Below, piece by piece: positions 1 through 7,478 of a stretch of DNA of 11,986 nt. Under the pieces are notes generated by a model, which saw only the letters and a list, made by a program, of their open reading frames with translations, did no database searches and was not told the DNA's origin. This DNA comes from a bacterium. Lineage in GTDB: Bacteria; Chloroflexota; Dormibacteria; UBA8260; Bog-877. Location: positions 1 to 11,986 of the forward strand of contig JAJYWM010000166.1 of the NCBI GenBank assembly GCA_021791455.1, given 5' to 3'. Positions within the stretch are counted from its first letter, which is position 1; the number at the start of each line of letters is the position of its first letter. The position numbers and the translations under genes were made by a program.

Positions 1-246
1 CTTCAGGCCGAGAGCCGCCTGAGCGTCTCCGGGCTCAGTCCTGGGACTGTAGTCACAGACAGCTTCGGCCCCTCCGGCACAAAACCCCAGCAAAGATGGC
101 TGCTTCCGGATGTATCGCTCCCACGCTGCTGCGGAACTCGGGGGATGGGGGCTGCCCTCGCGCCGCACGTTGTGGGCTAGGTGCAGGCACTCAACCACGG
201 AGCCGTCCTTGTTGGTGCGCCGGGCCACCCGCAAGTATATCTCTAC
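1..246 (-). pseudogene. Transposase relic, IS1634-like N-terminus (runs off left edge)
   Basis: Read on the minus strand from about 246, the translation begins with a segment containing YLRVARRTNKDGSVVE followed by HLAHNVRREG (positions 237 to 154). This pattern of basic residues, then DGS, then a short strand ending in LAHN, is the usual opening of IS1634/IS4-group DDE transposases. After about 154 the resemblance stops, although the same frame stays open to the window edge. A different minus frame, ending in a TGA at 5-3, reads VTTVPGLSPETLRRLSA, which could be a transposase C-terminus brought close by an internal deletion; that part is speculative. No ATG is seen. GTG or TTG codons 5' of the motif could be starts. 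No DDE residues are present, so the gene is dead or only a fragment. The family call rests on remembered motif similarity. Confidence 0.5.
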
Positions 247-567
247 GGATAATACCTGAAACAACCTCCCCACCGCAAGTATCCGTGTATCGACAAAAAG
301 GGTCCCGATGCCGCCGCCAATCAGCGTCTATGCCCTCAAATCGCTCGCCATTCCCGTCCCACATGCCCGGTTCACTGTCCAACTCCGGGCAAAGGAGGGT
401 CCGCTGTGGTTAGATGACTGGCGCCGCGGGGTGCCGCACTATTGGTGACCACAACACTGCACTTTTCATGATCCCCAACAGAAGCGCCGCAGGAACCTCC
501 CCGATTGCACCCTGATCAACTCAGATCATGCCAATCCAAGCCCCGAAGTAATCTCCACGCTGTCGAA
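247..567. other. Non-coding spacer between two transposase relics
   Basis: No credible gene is seen. Short open frames on both strands have no recognisable motif. A 10-bp direct repeat, CCGCAAGTAT, occurs at 229-238 and again at 273-282, across the start of the left relic. Positions 515-553 read INSDHANPSPEV in one plus frame. This could be a frameshifted continuation of the IS630-like relic downstream, but it is too short to rely on. Confidence 0.5.
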
Positions 568-651
568 CTCAAGTTCACCTGGGTCAAGACCGCCGACCAC
601 ATCCTCGCCAGCATCGGCCGCCTTTGCGTCGCTACTTCAGAAGCAGGACAC
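568..651 (+). pseudogene. Transposase relic, IS630-like C-terminus
   Basis: The plus-strand frame reads LKFTWVKTADHILASIGRLC and then VATSEAGH. IS630-family transposases commonly end with a [FV]xWTKTADxIL segment followed by a short helix and a terminal GH or similar, and the match here covers about 28 residues. The enclosing open frame (505-912) has no credible start, and beyond 651 it continues into sequence that is antisense to the methyltransferase gene. No catalytic DDE region lies upstream, so this is a 3' fragment only. It stops about 30 nt from the end of the methyltransferase gene. That suggests an old insertion or deletion event there. Similarity was judged by eye. Confidence 0.4.
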
Positions 652-683
652 GAGATTCTCACACTCTCGCAAGAATTCGTGAA

Positions 684-1559
684 TCAACCCCCAACCAACG
701 GGCGTCGCCTCCGACCTCTATACCCGACCTGTGAAGTGACCCGCGCAACCCCAAATAGACGAGTACCCGCAAGCCCGATGTGCGGCCGTATGTCCATCGA
801 CCGGCTCCACTCAGCTAACGCGCGTGACGCGTCTGCGTCGTCAACGATAGCTAGGCCTCCAGGCAACAGCCAAGATGACGCACGAGTCAACTCAGCGCGC
901 TGCCAAGCATAGGAATGATTACTGTCATGCACGAACACTCCTCCCCGCGGAATCTCGGCAAAGGCTCTTCGCAGAGCCCAATAGCGCGGACCATGAAGAA
1001 TATGCAGGCGCCACCGCTCACGATCACCGGCGCGCACTAGCCTACCCACATCTGACCGCACATCAACACTATGTAGGACTCCGAGCCCATTTTCATCAAG
1101 GGCCCGCAGAACAACGTAGCTCGACACGCCATCCGCCACTCCGGTCTCAAGCACTACATGGGGCCGTTCTATGCGGCACGCAAGGTACACCATGAGACAA
1201 ACTGCCCGATCGGCCGCAAAGGTCGGTGGGTACAATCCGCGCCCCTCACGCGTACGCTGTAGCAGCGTCTCCCAGACTCCAGCGAAATCAACGGTCATTC
1301 GGGCCACGTCATAAATGCGCTGTGGCCAGACAGCCTCTGCCAGTCGCTCCGGCTGATGCACAATCTCTCCGGCGCTCACCGCCCTCAACTCGCCAAGCGT
1401 TCCGGGCGAGACGTACTTCAATAGGGGACTAAGCACGGAGTTGCCAGCTGTCCAAGCGACTCGTCCGTCGACTAAGGCTCGCACATAACCCCCGCCGACC
1501 TCACCGACCGACCGCCAAAGGCTCCGGACTCCCAGCCACGCGCCGCTCCTCTCTGTCAC
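684..1559 (-). CDS. Class I SAM-dependent methyltransferase
   Basis: The 291-residue protein has a Rossmann-type methyltransferase fold in its second half. Motif I is VLETGVADGVSS (about 137-147). The acidic end of strand 2 is HSVDV (163-167). FVHDSNHSY (209-217) resembles the DxxHxY element of the Methyltransf_24/CmcI-like group, and PGGLAIVDDAD (233-243) is the late strand. About 110 N-terminal residues come before it and are not recognised. No signal peptide or membrane helix is clear, so it is probably cytoplasmic. The start is GTG at 1559. It overlaps the upstream stop as GTGA and has a GGGGAGGG ribosome-binding site at 1577-1570, 10 nt before the start, so it is translationally coupled to the large membrane protein gene. 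A glycan or lipid precursor is the likely substrate, by context only. The arginine-rich C-terminus (RGRRRR) ends close to transposon debris and may not be native. Confidence 0.85.
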   Translation of the reverse strand: MTERSGAWLGVRSLWRSVGEVGGGYVRALVDGRVAWTAGNSVLSPLLKYVSPGTLGELRAVSAGEIVHQPERLAEAVWPQRIYDVARMTVDFAGVWETLLQRTREGRGLYPPTFAADRAVCLMVYLACRIERPHVVLETGVADGVSSYVVLRALDENGLGVLHSVDVRSDVGRLVRAGDRERWRLHILHGPRYWALRRAFAEIPRGGVFVHDSNHSYAWQRAELTRASSWLLPGGLAIVDDADASRALAEWSRSMDIRPHIGLAGTRLFGVARVTSQVGYRGRRRRPLVGG

Positions 1560-4500
1560 AGTCGTCGGACCCTCCCCGGCCTAAGCACGCCGAGCAATAG
1601 AACACAGGCTCCAAGCACAACGTACGACAGGTAGAGCCCCAGTTGGACGGCAAGAGGGCTGCCGTACTGCACCAAAACTCTTATTGGATGCCGATGCGCG
1701 CCGACGGGGAAGCCAACGGCCCACCCGTCCAGAAGGATTGGGCGCACAGTGCGGCCATTAGGAAGGACAAGGTGCCAAAGGGGGTCGTAGTGCTGCCAGA
1801 GAGCAACTAGCTGGCCTCCTGAACTAGGCGCCAAGTCAGTCTCCACTTCGTCGGCGGCGGCAGCAATTACATGCGATGGCCCTGGGCGCATCCCAAGTCC
1901 GCCCGCGGGCGCAAGTCCGGGTGTGACTAACAATCCAAAAATTGTGGCTAGGCAGCGAGATTTGGGAGAAGGGTGAGCGGACCTTGCCGGGATGGCTGAA
2001 AGCGCGACGGTGTACTGGTTATTGGGAAAGTTGCTTGGCGGCAGAAACACGACACTCGCTGCCTCGACAGGCTCTGTAGAGGCTGTGGCCCCAAAGTACT
2101 GCTCGACGCTAGAGAGAACTGCGCCGCTCCGGAACAACGAAACCGTCACCAGCGCTCCCGGAGCCGCGGCGTATTTTAGACGCAGAGTCAGGACGCCGAC
2201 ACCATACAGATCACTCCAAGGCGCGCTCACTGTCGCGCCATCGGTAGAGGCGTTGAGACAGAGGGCCGACGAGTGCTTTGGGCCAGGGACCTCGCGCGCC
2301 GATATGCCCGCTGCCGCTAAGCTGCGGGCACCGGTGTAGTTATCACCGTCACCGAGTGACTCCCAAGGTCCCACTGCGGCGGAGAAAGCACGGTACTGGG
2401 TCAAGCCACTCGTCCGGGGGATTGCGACTGGGATCCAGGACAGTGCCACCGGGCCCGACAGTGAGAGAAGACGCGCCTTCAGTCTGCATCCCGTGGGCAT
2501 AGAGCGCGCAAAGAGAGAGGTGCTCAAACTGACTGCGTAAGTGCCTCGGGGCACAAGGGTCGCTACTGCAGAATAGTCTGCCGGGCCTTCTTGCCCGACG
2601 ACCGTGTACGTCGCACCACCCTGCGCGGCGAGCCGATAGTCAGTAGGCGTGGTCGCAGAGGCTGCGGCGGCACCGGCCTGAGCCTGGAGCAGCACGAAGG
2701 AGGAGCCCGGGTACCCATCCCCACCTGGTAGCGGCAGGGGGTGAAGCAGTACGTGACTGTCCGCTTGGCACTGGCTTGGTGCACTCCAGGGAGCCGCGGG
2801 TGAGCCGGTGGCTGGGACCCACATGAACACTGGCTCGGCGGACTCGAACCTCTGGGGGCGAGCAGCCTCGAACGGCAGTGACACGCCGCGCTGCAGTGAG
2901 CGCATAGAGACATAGTCGTAGTGACCGTACCAGTAGACGACGACGCCAACGATGCTCGGTGGTGCTACGGTGAAGGAGTACCGCGCGGCTCCGTATGCAT
3001 CACCCCAAGCCTCCCCCGCAAGAATGCCCGACTCTACGCGCATGCTCAACAACCTAAGGTTCAGCGGCGGAACTATCACAGCTGAGCCCGAAGAGTCAGC
3101 ATCCAAGGCTCCTACGGATGACTGGACATGGGGAGCGGTCAGTACTTGGTAGACGCCCCCCCCGGGCATCGCATAAACCGCGTAACCCTCGGCTCCGAGA
3201 CTCCCAACAGGAAGCCTTGTCCCCAACTCACCGAGCGTGATTTGGGCCGTTCGCCGGGCGACGCCGTACCGAGCTCTCCACTGGTTAGCGGGATCAAGGA
3301 CAACATAGCGGACGTGGAAGTACTGGAGAACGCCGGCGGCCGCCCCCTCGGTAGCTAGCCAATTCAAACTTCCAGCTTGATACTCCGCCGAACCGGGAGA
3401 CTCATGTAGAAGTAGTGTCGCCGAAACATTCGGATGCATAGCTCCGGTGGAGGAGACGACATTCTGATTAGCTGAATCTGGAATCCCCGGCGCCCAAGCC
3501 ACCGTCCCAGCTGCAGACTTGTCGGTGAAATATGCTTCTAGCGTCCGCACCGACGTAGCTAGGGGTTCTGGGGACAGCATGTGACCCAGCCTGCCCGTAA
3601 TCGCGGGCATGGGGGAGGCCACCGCGTACGGGATGACCAACCCTGTCAGAGCCAAAGTCAGCGCCCCGTAGACGCGACCTCGAGCGCTCACGAGGTGGGT
3701 CGCACCAATCCACAGAGCCCGCAAGAACGCGGCAGCGTGGCTGAACCCGATGGCTAGCAACAAGGACGCCGATAGGGCAACGGGGGGCTCGTACAGCGCC
3801 GGGTAGCGGAAGGCATCGAGACCAGGCACGTTTTGGTATAGCCACTCATTCGAGAGTGCGAAAGGAGGGGATGCGCCGCAGACTAGGGCGGCGAAGACAA
3901 CGTAGATCGCTCCTGCACAGAGTGGGCCGATGCGACCGCGCCGAACTACGGCAAGCAACACTAGGAGCGGGACCGCCATGGCAACCAGAGGGGTAGCCGT
4001 CTGGGTCCTGAAATATTGCATCGACGGCCACCATACGTCGAATACAGCCACGGCATTGGGCAGGTGCATGTAGCTGAAGGTCGCCAAAGCCGATGCGCTG
4101 GTGTAGCTGTCGGGCAGCCCGCGGTACTCTCCGACCAGCGCCGGTATTACCCAAGTGAGGTTGAGGCAAACAGCAATCGGGAGGGCCACCGCTAACGACT
4201 GTGCAAGACGGAAAAACCGACGAGTATCGAGCCGACCCGCCAGTGCTACGGTAGCCCCGGCTGTGGCTGCTCCTATTGAAACCAGTATTGGGTCGCGTGG
4301 ATCTGCCCACCCCGTAAGCCCGGTCGCGACACCTAGGGCTAAGCCGCCGCGATGCAACTCGACTCTGGAGTGCCCCGCTTCAGTGGCCATGTAGAGTCGA
4401 TGCATCGCTAGGCCTACCCAGGGTAGAAGCGAGTATCCCAGTAGGATGGTTAGCCATCCCCCGGAATACCAGTCGAGGAAGAAGGTATTGGTGCAGTAGA

Positions 4501-5041
4501 ATAGCGCGGCCACCGAGCACGCCCACGGAGCTAGGTGGTAGGTCCGCGCCAAACGGACCGTTCCTACGTAGGCTAGGATGGGGATGGGCGCTAGGAAAAT
4601 GATTAGCTGTGCTGTAGATACGGATGCGCCGATAGCTGCAAGCGCCGACTCCGCGCCCCAGAGCGGGTATTGAGGCAAGCCTATAAAGTTGGAAGATCCA
4701 AGGTTAACCGCAGCCCACAGGGAAGGGTGGACTAGGACACTTGCAAGGCTGCTCTGAGGTCCGAGATATAGCCAATCACCGTACAAAGAGATCCCGCGTG
4801 AGAAGATTGCGTGATAAGGGATTGCTAGGAGCAGCAGGCCGAAGAGCTCTACTGGGTGGAGAAACAACATTCGGCCCGCTTTCGCATGCGCGTCCGGGGG
4901 CTGTTCGCTGCTGCTGTGGGAAGTGTCAATGTCAGCGTAGGGTCTCCGGGCTCTGAAACTGTGCACCACGACGGCTGTGGCCACGCCAGCCCACGCCAAC
5001 AGGGCCAGGATCATGGTCGGGGAGGATGCAATCTCACTCAT
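1556..5041 (-). CDS. Large polytopic membrane protein, GT-C/YfhO-like glycosyltransferase candidate
   Basis: The protein has 1161 residues. A first hydrophobic helix (about 10-28) is followed by many more from about 62 to 475, then a mostly soluble region (about 480-1125), and one last helix (about 1131-1154) before a basic tail (RPGRVRRL). Several features recall GT-C enzymes and YfhO or arabinofuranosyltransferase-like proteins: an acidic residue in the first outside loop (GDW, D89), the element PGLDAFRYPALYEPP (406-420), FHVRYVVLDP (575-584), and a C-terminal YDPLW...LLDGWAV...Y module (from about 1085). The soluble part is rich in predicted beta strands and should lie outside the membrane. 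GT-C proteins use polyprenyl-phosphate sugars; that substrate is an inference here. The ATG at 5041 has no clear ribosome-binding site. A run of eight G residues (minus strand, 3163-3156) encodes PGGG at 626-629. Third codon positions are often A or T, unlike the suf genes. Confidence 0.85.
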   Translation of the reverse strand: MSEIASSPTMILALLAWAGVATAVVVHSFRARRPYADIDTSHSSSEQPPDAHAKAGRMLFLHPVELFGLLLLAIPYHAIFSRGISLYGDWLYLGPQSSLASVLVHPSLWAAVNLGSSNFIGLPQYPLWGAESALAAIGASVSTAQLIIFLAPIPILAYVGTVRLARTYHLAPWACSVAALFYCTNTFFLDWYSGGWLTILLGYSLLPWVGLAMHRLYMATEAGHSRVELHRGGLALGVATGLTGWADPRDPILVSIGAATAGATVALAGRLDTRRFFRLAQSLAVALPIAVCLNLTWVIPALVGEYRGLPDSYTSASALATFSYMHLPNAVAVFDVWWPSMQYFRTQTATPLVAMAVPLLVLLAVVRRGRIGPLCAGAIYVVFAALVCGASPPFALSNEWLYQNVPGLDAFRYPALYEPPVALSASLLLAIGFSHAAAFLRALWIGATHLVSARGRVYGALTLALTGLVIPYAVASPMPAITGRLGHMLSPEPLATSVRTLEAYFTDKSAAGTVAWAPGIPDSANQNVVSSTGAMHPNVSATLLLHESPGSAEYQAGSLNWLATEGAAAGVLQYFHVRYVVLDPANQWRARYGVARRTAQITLGELGTRLPVGSLGAEGYAVYAMPGGGVYQVLTAPHVQSSVGALDADSSGSAVIVPPLNLRLLSMRVESGILAGEAWGDAYGAARYSFTVAPPSIVGVVVYWYGHYDYVSMRSLQRGVSLPFEAARPQRFESAEPVFMWVPATGSPAAPWSAPSQCQADSHVLLHPLPLPGGDGYPGSSFVLLQAQAGAAAASATTPTDYRLAAQGGATYTVVGQEGPADYSAVATLVPRGTYAVSLSTSLFARSMPTGCRLKARLLSLSGPVALSWIPVAIPRTSGLTQYRAFSAAVGPWESLGDGDNYTGARSLAAAGISAREVPGPKHSSALCLNASTDGATVSAPWSDLYGVGVLTLRLKYAAAPGALVTVSLFRSGAVLSSVEQYFGATASTEPVEAASVVFLPPSNFPNNQYTVALSAIPARSAHPSPKSRCLATIFGLLVTPGLAPAGGLGMRPGPSHVIAAAADEVETDLAPSSGGQLVALWQHYDPLWHLVLPNGRTVRPILLDGWAVGFPVGAHRHPIRVLVQYGSPLAVQLGLYLSYVVLGACVLLLGVLRPGRVRRL

Positions 5042-5989
5042 TTATCACTAAGGCGTCAGCGTCGAGGCGAACCGAGCGAGCGCAGAACCTTTGCTTTGAA
5101 GAGCTGGAGGTATGCAGGGATCCTCCAAACTTTCCCTTGTCGGACACAGGAGCGGGGAAAAAGTGGCTATCGGCACCCGGACGGCAGCTACGCCCCGGAG
5201 CCGCTGAAGTCAGGCCTCCTCGCGTAGTCAAGATTGCGGGGCTGGTGGTCCGGGCTGCTCGTCGGGGCAAGTGACCGGCGATGGGGGGTCGACGAGGTTG
5301 TCCCCGCTGTCGGCTGAGGGCCGAGCTAGGGAGGCGCACGAGAAGTTCCACCTGGCGTAGTGCCAGTCATCGTGCGGCGCGTGGGGGACGGTCGTGCCAA
5401 CTCGCGATAGTACGTGGCGGTTCTGGAAGATCCGCACTAATGTGGCCCGTCGCGTCCCTTCGGCGCTCACGCGGTCGATGGCGTTCGTGACGCTGTGGCG
5501 CGCCTGGGGAATGCTCCGAGAGGCGCGGATGGCCCCCTGAGCCTCTCGCAGCCGTTTGCCCTCCATGCACACGGCCAGTTCTGGCGGGTCTAGTTCCCCA
5601 ATCCTGGCGGCTCCAGCGGCCGCCCTCCTTGGCCGAGGACAAATAGTCCTCGCTGGGGCCAGCACCGCCGGTGCCGCGTGCCCGGGCACGGGGGTGACCG
5701 GGGTCCGTAGGAAGTGGACTCTATGTCGGCATTGGCAGAACAACTCGCGGCTCACCGTCATCCCCCAAATTAGGACTGCCCGCCCCCCACCAGGCAAGTT
5801 TGGCACGTTCATCTGTCAACCGTTCTGTGGGCCTGCATCCAACAGGTCAAACTAGTCGAAGCTGGGGGGCGCCTGGGACAACTGGTGTGCGTTTCGGAGA
5901 TGGATCCCGCAGCGGCTTGTTAGCGACCTTGGGCCGGAGTGCGCTAGGAGCCACAGCCCAACGAATCCAGTTCATGCCGGGGCCGCCCA
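5042..5989. other. Long intergenic gap, no recognised gene
   Basis: This 948-nt stretch separates the flippase gene from the large membrane protein gene on the same strand. The longest minus-strand open frame (5812-5228, 194 codons) is rich in Arg, Pro and Ala and has an overlapping second open frame. I recognise no motif in it. The stretch should hold the promoter of the membrane protein/methyltransferase pair, but I could not identify convincing -10 and -35 boxes or a terminator. It could be a decayed gene or transposon. Confidence 0.4.
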
Positions 5990-7348
5990 TTACTCAGACC
6001 GGGGTGAACGGGATATCGGGCGGACCGGAGCAGGCTCCGCACCTCCGGGTGGCGAAGCGTGCGCCCCTCGCCGTCCGACCAGGGAGGAAGCAGAGATCAC
6101 GCCTCCACTGAGCGTGAGCGACATGAGTGGTCCTGCGGCTAGGATGAGTGCCGTATGTCCAACTAGCCCATCCCATAGCAACTCGAGGGCAAGGGCGACG
6201 CCCACGCCGGCGAGGGGGAGCCGCACAGACCCACGCCAAGCCAGAGCCGCCCAGCACCCGAAAGTAGCGGTGGCGGTCGTAGTGGCAGAGAGGGCCAGCA
6301 CTAGAAACAATGCGCGCGAACCGCTGAAATGGCCCCCGTAAAGTTTTGCTATCAGAACGGGGCCCCCAGCTGTCAGGACAATGAGCCCGGCCAGGGCGAT
6401 TCCGAACGTCCCGAGTACTCCGACAAGGACTGGGGAATGGTGGCGACGGCGAACGATTGTGGGGTAAAACGCCGTGACCAATGGCGCCGTCGCCCAGATG
6501 ATTCCGCCAGCTAGCAACTGAGCGGCGGCGAAGTCTCCAGCAGCCATTGGGCTCAGGGCATGTCGGGAAAAGAGGAGTGGCAGCCCCCAAACGGCCCACA
6601 GCGCCCCCGCCATAACGGCCCCGGTGGCCCCAGTGTGCTGGCGCTCATCCGGTTTGGGTACTGTAGCCTCGACGTCAACCGAGACGCTGGGCCGGCTTAC
6701 GTGGAGCAACACCGCCAAGCCCAAGAGCAGAGACCCGAACGCGGGAAGCACTGAGGCGAGGACGCTGCCGTTAACAGCCGCCACCCCATGGCCAACCAAG
6801 AATCCCAACCCGAAACGTAGAGCTGCGGCTCCCACTGCGAGCGCGGCCATGATCCGAAATCGACGCAGCCCAATTAGAAGACCCGTTACCGCTGCGCTGG
6901 TGACCGTGACCATGGCTAGGAGTGTCACGATGAGCACCGGCAGTGGAGATGATAGGTCGAGGAAGCCAGCGATGGGCAAGGCGAGCGCTGCCAGACCGAA
7001 AGTTGCACAAACCCAGGGGAGAACCGACAGAAATGCCTGTCGTGCCAATTCGGCTGTCGGTTTCGGTGCCAGCACAGCCGCCCGGGCCACGCCGTACTGC
7101 AGGCCGGTCGCTAGAATGCCCGCCACTGTGCCCACCATTAGCAATGGCCCTATCGTGCCGAAGGCGCTGACCCCGCCCCCCCTGGCCACCACCACGTTGA
7201 AGAGGAGATTGAGGACTCCCGTCATAATTCCGGCCGAGACCAGCAGCACCCCGGCGGTGGCGGCCTGTCTCACCTCGCTACGAGCGTCCTCCACCTCTGC
7301 TGCCAAGGGGACCTCTATCGAATGGGATGGACGGTGCCTTTCCCACAA
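5990..7348 (-). CDS. Polysaccharide flippase, Wzx/MATE-like (MVF fold)
   Basis: The 452-residue protein is almost entirely hydrophobic helices, roughly 12, from about 33 to 422, with a basic hydrophilic loop near 215-240 and a polar C-terminal tail. The helix pattern fits the polysaccharide biosynthesis/MATE-like exporter group: an amphipathic N-terminal segment, paired helices, small-residue-rich TM segments, and an AxAFYPTIVRR element near 291-301. Family members flip undecaprenyl-linked oligosaccharides to the outer face of the membrane. The length is within the usual range. The start is uncertain. TTG at 7348 has no visible ribosome-binding site. GTG codons at about residues 19 and 26 are alternatives, and both lie before the first helix. 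The frame stays open upstream only to a stop at 7393-7391, inside the adjoining insertion sequence end. A run of seven G residues (7182-7176) falls at about residues 56-59. It is probably the first gene of the glycan cassette. Confidence 0.8.
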   Translation of the reverse strand: MWERHRPSHSIEVPLAAEVEDARSEVRQAATAGVLLVSAGIMTGVLNLLFNVVVARGGGVSAFGTIGPLLMVGTVAGILATGLQYGVARAAVLAPKPTAELARQAFLSVLPWVCATFGLAALALPIAGFLDLSSPLPVLIVTLLAMVTVTSAAVTGLLIGLRRFRIMAALAVGAAALRFGLGFLVGHGVAAVNGSVLASVLPAFGSLLLGLAVLLHVSRPSVSVDVEATVPKPDERQHTGATGAVMAGALWAVWGLPLLFSRHALSPMAAGDFAAAQLLAGGIIWATAPLVTAFYPTIVRRRHHSPVLVGVLGTFGIALAGLIVLTAGGPVLIAKLYGGHFSGSRALFLVLALSATTTATATFGCWAALAWRGSVRLPLAGVGVALALELLWDGLVGHTALILAAGPLMSLTLSGGVISASSLVGRRGAHASPPGGAEPAPVRPISRSPRSE

Positions 7349-7388
7349 GGGTACGCCGCCACGTCCAGGGTTGCGATGCGCCGCATTA

Positions 7389-7407
7389 GGTCACCCAAAA
7401 TGTGACC
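7389..7407. repeat. Short inverted repeat at candidate IS left end
   Basis: GGTCAC at 7389-7394 pairs perfectly with GTGACC at 7402-7407 across a 7-nt spacer. The right arm is also part of AATGTGACCATCGG (7399-7412), which resembles, inverted, the sequence at 8670-8683 beyond the transposase. It may be a transposase-binding or end sequence. It also lies in the presumed promoter region of the flippase gene. Confidence 0.5.
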
Positions 7408-7478
7408 ATCGGCGTAATCGTTCGGTCAGCTGCGTTTCTTACCAGGGCCGGCCGGCTCGGAGCGTGGCGGGGGACGAG

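Noticed and set aside
5228..5812. 194-codon minus-strand frame as a real gene
   Set aside because: It is Arg/Pro/Ala-rich with an overlapping second open frame, no motif and no convincing ribosome-binding site. It was kept only as part of the intergenic note.
6624..7478. Plus-strand open frame running into the transposase
   Set aside because: This stretch lies antisense to the flippase. Only the part from the ATG at 7479 is transposase.
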